Source of the DNA: Coprobacter secundus
GTDB taxonomy: Bacteria > Bacteroidota > Bacteroidia > Bacteroidales > Coprobacteraceae
Length of the DNA: 64,000 bases
Assembly (NCBI GenBank): GCA_000803105.1
Contig: JTDA01000014.1
Location: 1-64,000 of the forward strand
Direction of reading: 5' to 3'
Shown: positions 62,681-64,000 of the stretch, in pieces
Numbering within the stretch: the first letter of the stretch is position 1
How the letters are laid out: the number at the start of each line of letters is the position of its first letter
Notes under the pieces: generated by a model
The model's database searches: none
Told to the model about the DNA's origin: nothing
What the model saw: only the letters and a program-made list of their open reading frames with translations
Translations under genes and position numbers: made by a program

Positions 62681-64000
62681 TTATTCGATTAGTGCGAAAT
62701 CAAGTTGTTTTTTCTCTAGATTAGCACGAGCTACTTGTATTCGAATAGGATCCCCTAAACGATAAATCTTGTGTGTGCGACGTCCCATAAGGCAGTAATT
62801 CTTTTCGTCGAATTCATAAAAGTCATCTTCTAAATCCCGTATGGGAACCAAACCTTCGCATTTATTCTCGTTTATTTCGACATAAAGTCCCCATTCTGTT
62901 ACTCCTGATATGACTCCATCATATTCTTCTCCTAATCGTTCACTCAAAAACTCTACTTGTTTGTATTTTATAGATGCTCGTTCGGCGCTGGCAGCAGTAA
63001 GTTCCATTTCAGAAGAGTGCTTACATTCTTCTTCAAGTTTCTTTTCATTGACACTTCGTCCTCCTTCGGCGTATCTTGCCAGTAGACGGTGAACCATCAT
63101 GTCTGGGTATCGGCGTATAGGGGAAGTGAAGTGGGTATAGTAATCAAAAGCTAAACCGTAATGACCGACATTGGCGGTCGAATAAGCTGCTTTTGCCATA
63201 GTGCGAATAGCTACAGTTTCGATAAGATTTTCTTCTCGTTTTCCTTGTACATTATCAAGTAAATTATTTATTGATTTTGAAACATCATTTTTATTTCCCT
63301 CTGTTTTTAAATTGTATCCAAAACGTCGAATAAATGTTGCTAAATTGTTCATTTTTTCAGGATCGGGTAAATCGTGTACCCGATATACAAAAGCTTTTGC
63401 TTTACGGCCTTTAGGAACTTTTCCTATAGCTTCGGCAACAGTTCGATTGGCTAATAGCATAAATTCTTCTATTAGTTTATTTGCTTCTTTAGAGGTTTTA
63501 AAATACACACTAATAGGTTTTCCGGTTTCATCAATTTCAAATTTTACTTCATGCCGATCGAAGTTAATAGCCCCATTCGAAAATCGTTTAGTTCTGAGCT
63601 TTTGAGCTAAGTCATTTAAAATAAGTATTTCATCTTTATAATCCCCTTTGCCAGATTCGATTACATTTTGGGCTTCCTCATAAGTAAATCTTCGATCAGA
63701 TTTGATAATAGTGCGGACAATTCTTGAATTTTGAATCTCAGCTTTGTTATTTAGTTCAAAAATGACGGAATAACATAATTTTTCTTCATTAGGTCGTAGA
63801 GAGCATACTTGATTGCACAATCTTTCGGGAAGCATTGGGATAACTCGGTCTACAAGATAAATAGATGTCGCCCGTTTTTCAGCCTCTCGGTCAATGATGC
63901 TATCAGGTTTTACATAGTAAGTAACGTCGGCAATGTGTACACCAACTTCCCATAATCCATTTTTCAGATGACGTACAGATAAAGCATCATCGAAATCTTT
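62681..64000 (-). CDS. rnr: Ribonuclease R, C-terminal part (5' end outside window)
   Basis: A 3'-5' exoribonuclease of the RNB family, of which 439 residues are visible. The frame is open to the window edge at 64000: the first visible residues KDFDDALS carry the catalytic aspartates of the RNB domain, and GVHIADVTYYV follows, so the internal Met at 63835 is not the start. The C-terminal S1 domain begins near EYDGVISGVTEWGLYVE. The 5' end (cold-shock domains and the start) lies beyond the window. The next gene is PHP, 25 nt downstream. Confidence 0.95.
   Translation of the reverse strand, partial: KDFDDALSVRHLKNGLWEVGVHIADVTYYVKPDSIIDREAEKRATSIYLVDRVIPMLPERLCNQVCSLRPNEEKLCYSVIFELNNKAEIQNSRIVRTIIKSDRRFTYEEAQNVIESGKGDYKDEILILNDLAQKLRTKRFSNGAINFDRHEVKFEIDETGKPISVYFKTSKEANKLIEEFMLLANRTVAEAIGKVPKGRKAKAFVYRVHDLPDPEKMNNLATFIRRFGYNLKTEGNKNDVSKSINNLLDNVQGKREENLIETVAIRTMAKAAYSTANVGHYGLAFDYYTHFTSPIRRYPDMMVHRLLARYAEGGRSVNEKKLEEECKHSSEMELTAASAERASIKYKQVEFLSERLGEEYDGVISGVTEWGLYVEINENKCEGLVPIRDLEDDFYEFDEKNYCLMGRRTHKIYRLGDPIRIQVARANLEKKQLDFALIE

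Noticed and set aside
63833..63835. Internal Met as the start of the RNase R gene
   Set aside because: The frame stays open to position 64000 and contains the RNB motif KDFDDALS upstream of that Met, so the gene is truncated by the window edge.
1..64000. CRISPR arrays, insertion sequences, integrases or phage genes
   Set aside because: I found no short regularly spaced repeats, no transposase or integrase motifs and no phage structural proteins in the translated frames.

Overview
The window looks like a chromosome segment of a low-GC Bacteroidales bacterium of the gut type. Three things point there: paired SusC/SusD outer-membrane systems with many secreted glycosidases, repeated Bacteroidetes-type promoters (-7 box TAnnTTTG, sometimes with TTTG about 20 nt upstream), and Bacteroidetes-typical families such as DUF4271 and DUF2723. 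I cannot name genus or species from the sequence.

Positions 1-28800 are one polysaccharide utilisation locus (PUL). A long leftward set of genes runs from 25070 to 33: SusC, SusD, a second SusC, a second SusD, a SusE-like PKD lipoprotein, then eight enzyme genes (GH110-like, GH110, GH43, GH43, GH110, GH43, GH43, GH2). A 466-bp divergent intergenic region separates it from a rightward pair, GH110 and GH27 alpha-galactosidase. The locus therefore has four GH110-type beta-helix proteins, four GH43 proteins, one GH27 and one GH2, and no fucosidase, sulfatase, lyase or regulator in view. The set fits removal of alpha-1,3-linked galactose followed by furanoside or pentoside cleavage and beta-galactoside trimming. 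An arabinogalactan or gum-type side chain ending in Gal-alpha-1,3 is my best guess, but it is inference. Two genes (GH43 at 8293-9479 and GH110 at 10640-12348) are each broken by a single missing A in a homopolymer run, with otherwise intact reading frames and catalytic residues.

From 28800 to 64000 the window is mostly housekeeping. It holds tRNA-Gln and tyrS; a leftward stretch with tatD-like, yidD, rnpA, hemD, DUF4271, LOG, an epimerase and a stand-alone GH33 sialidase; a rightward stretch with a DUF2723 membrane protein, polysaccharide deacetylase, queG and argS; leftward sulP, a GNAT protein and upp; rightward pckA; leftward GNAT, U32 peptidase, mutS and HU; two rightward rhomboid genes and an EEP-family hydrolase; and a leftward run of S41 protease, coaD, parE, PHP phosphatase and the 3' part of rnr, which leaves the window. 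Convergent gene ends are separated by clear hairpin terminators.

The most unusual parts are the GH110-rich PUL, its two homopolymer frameshifts, the hairpin between its binding-protein genes and enzyme genes, and a perfect 15-bp inverted repeat that brackets the rnpA promoter. I saw no CRISPR array, insertion sequence, integrase or phage gene.
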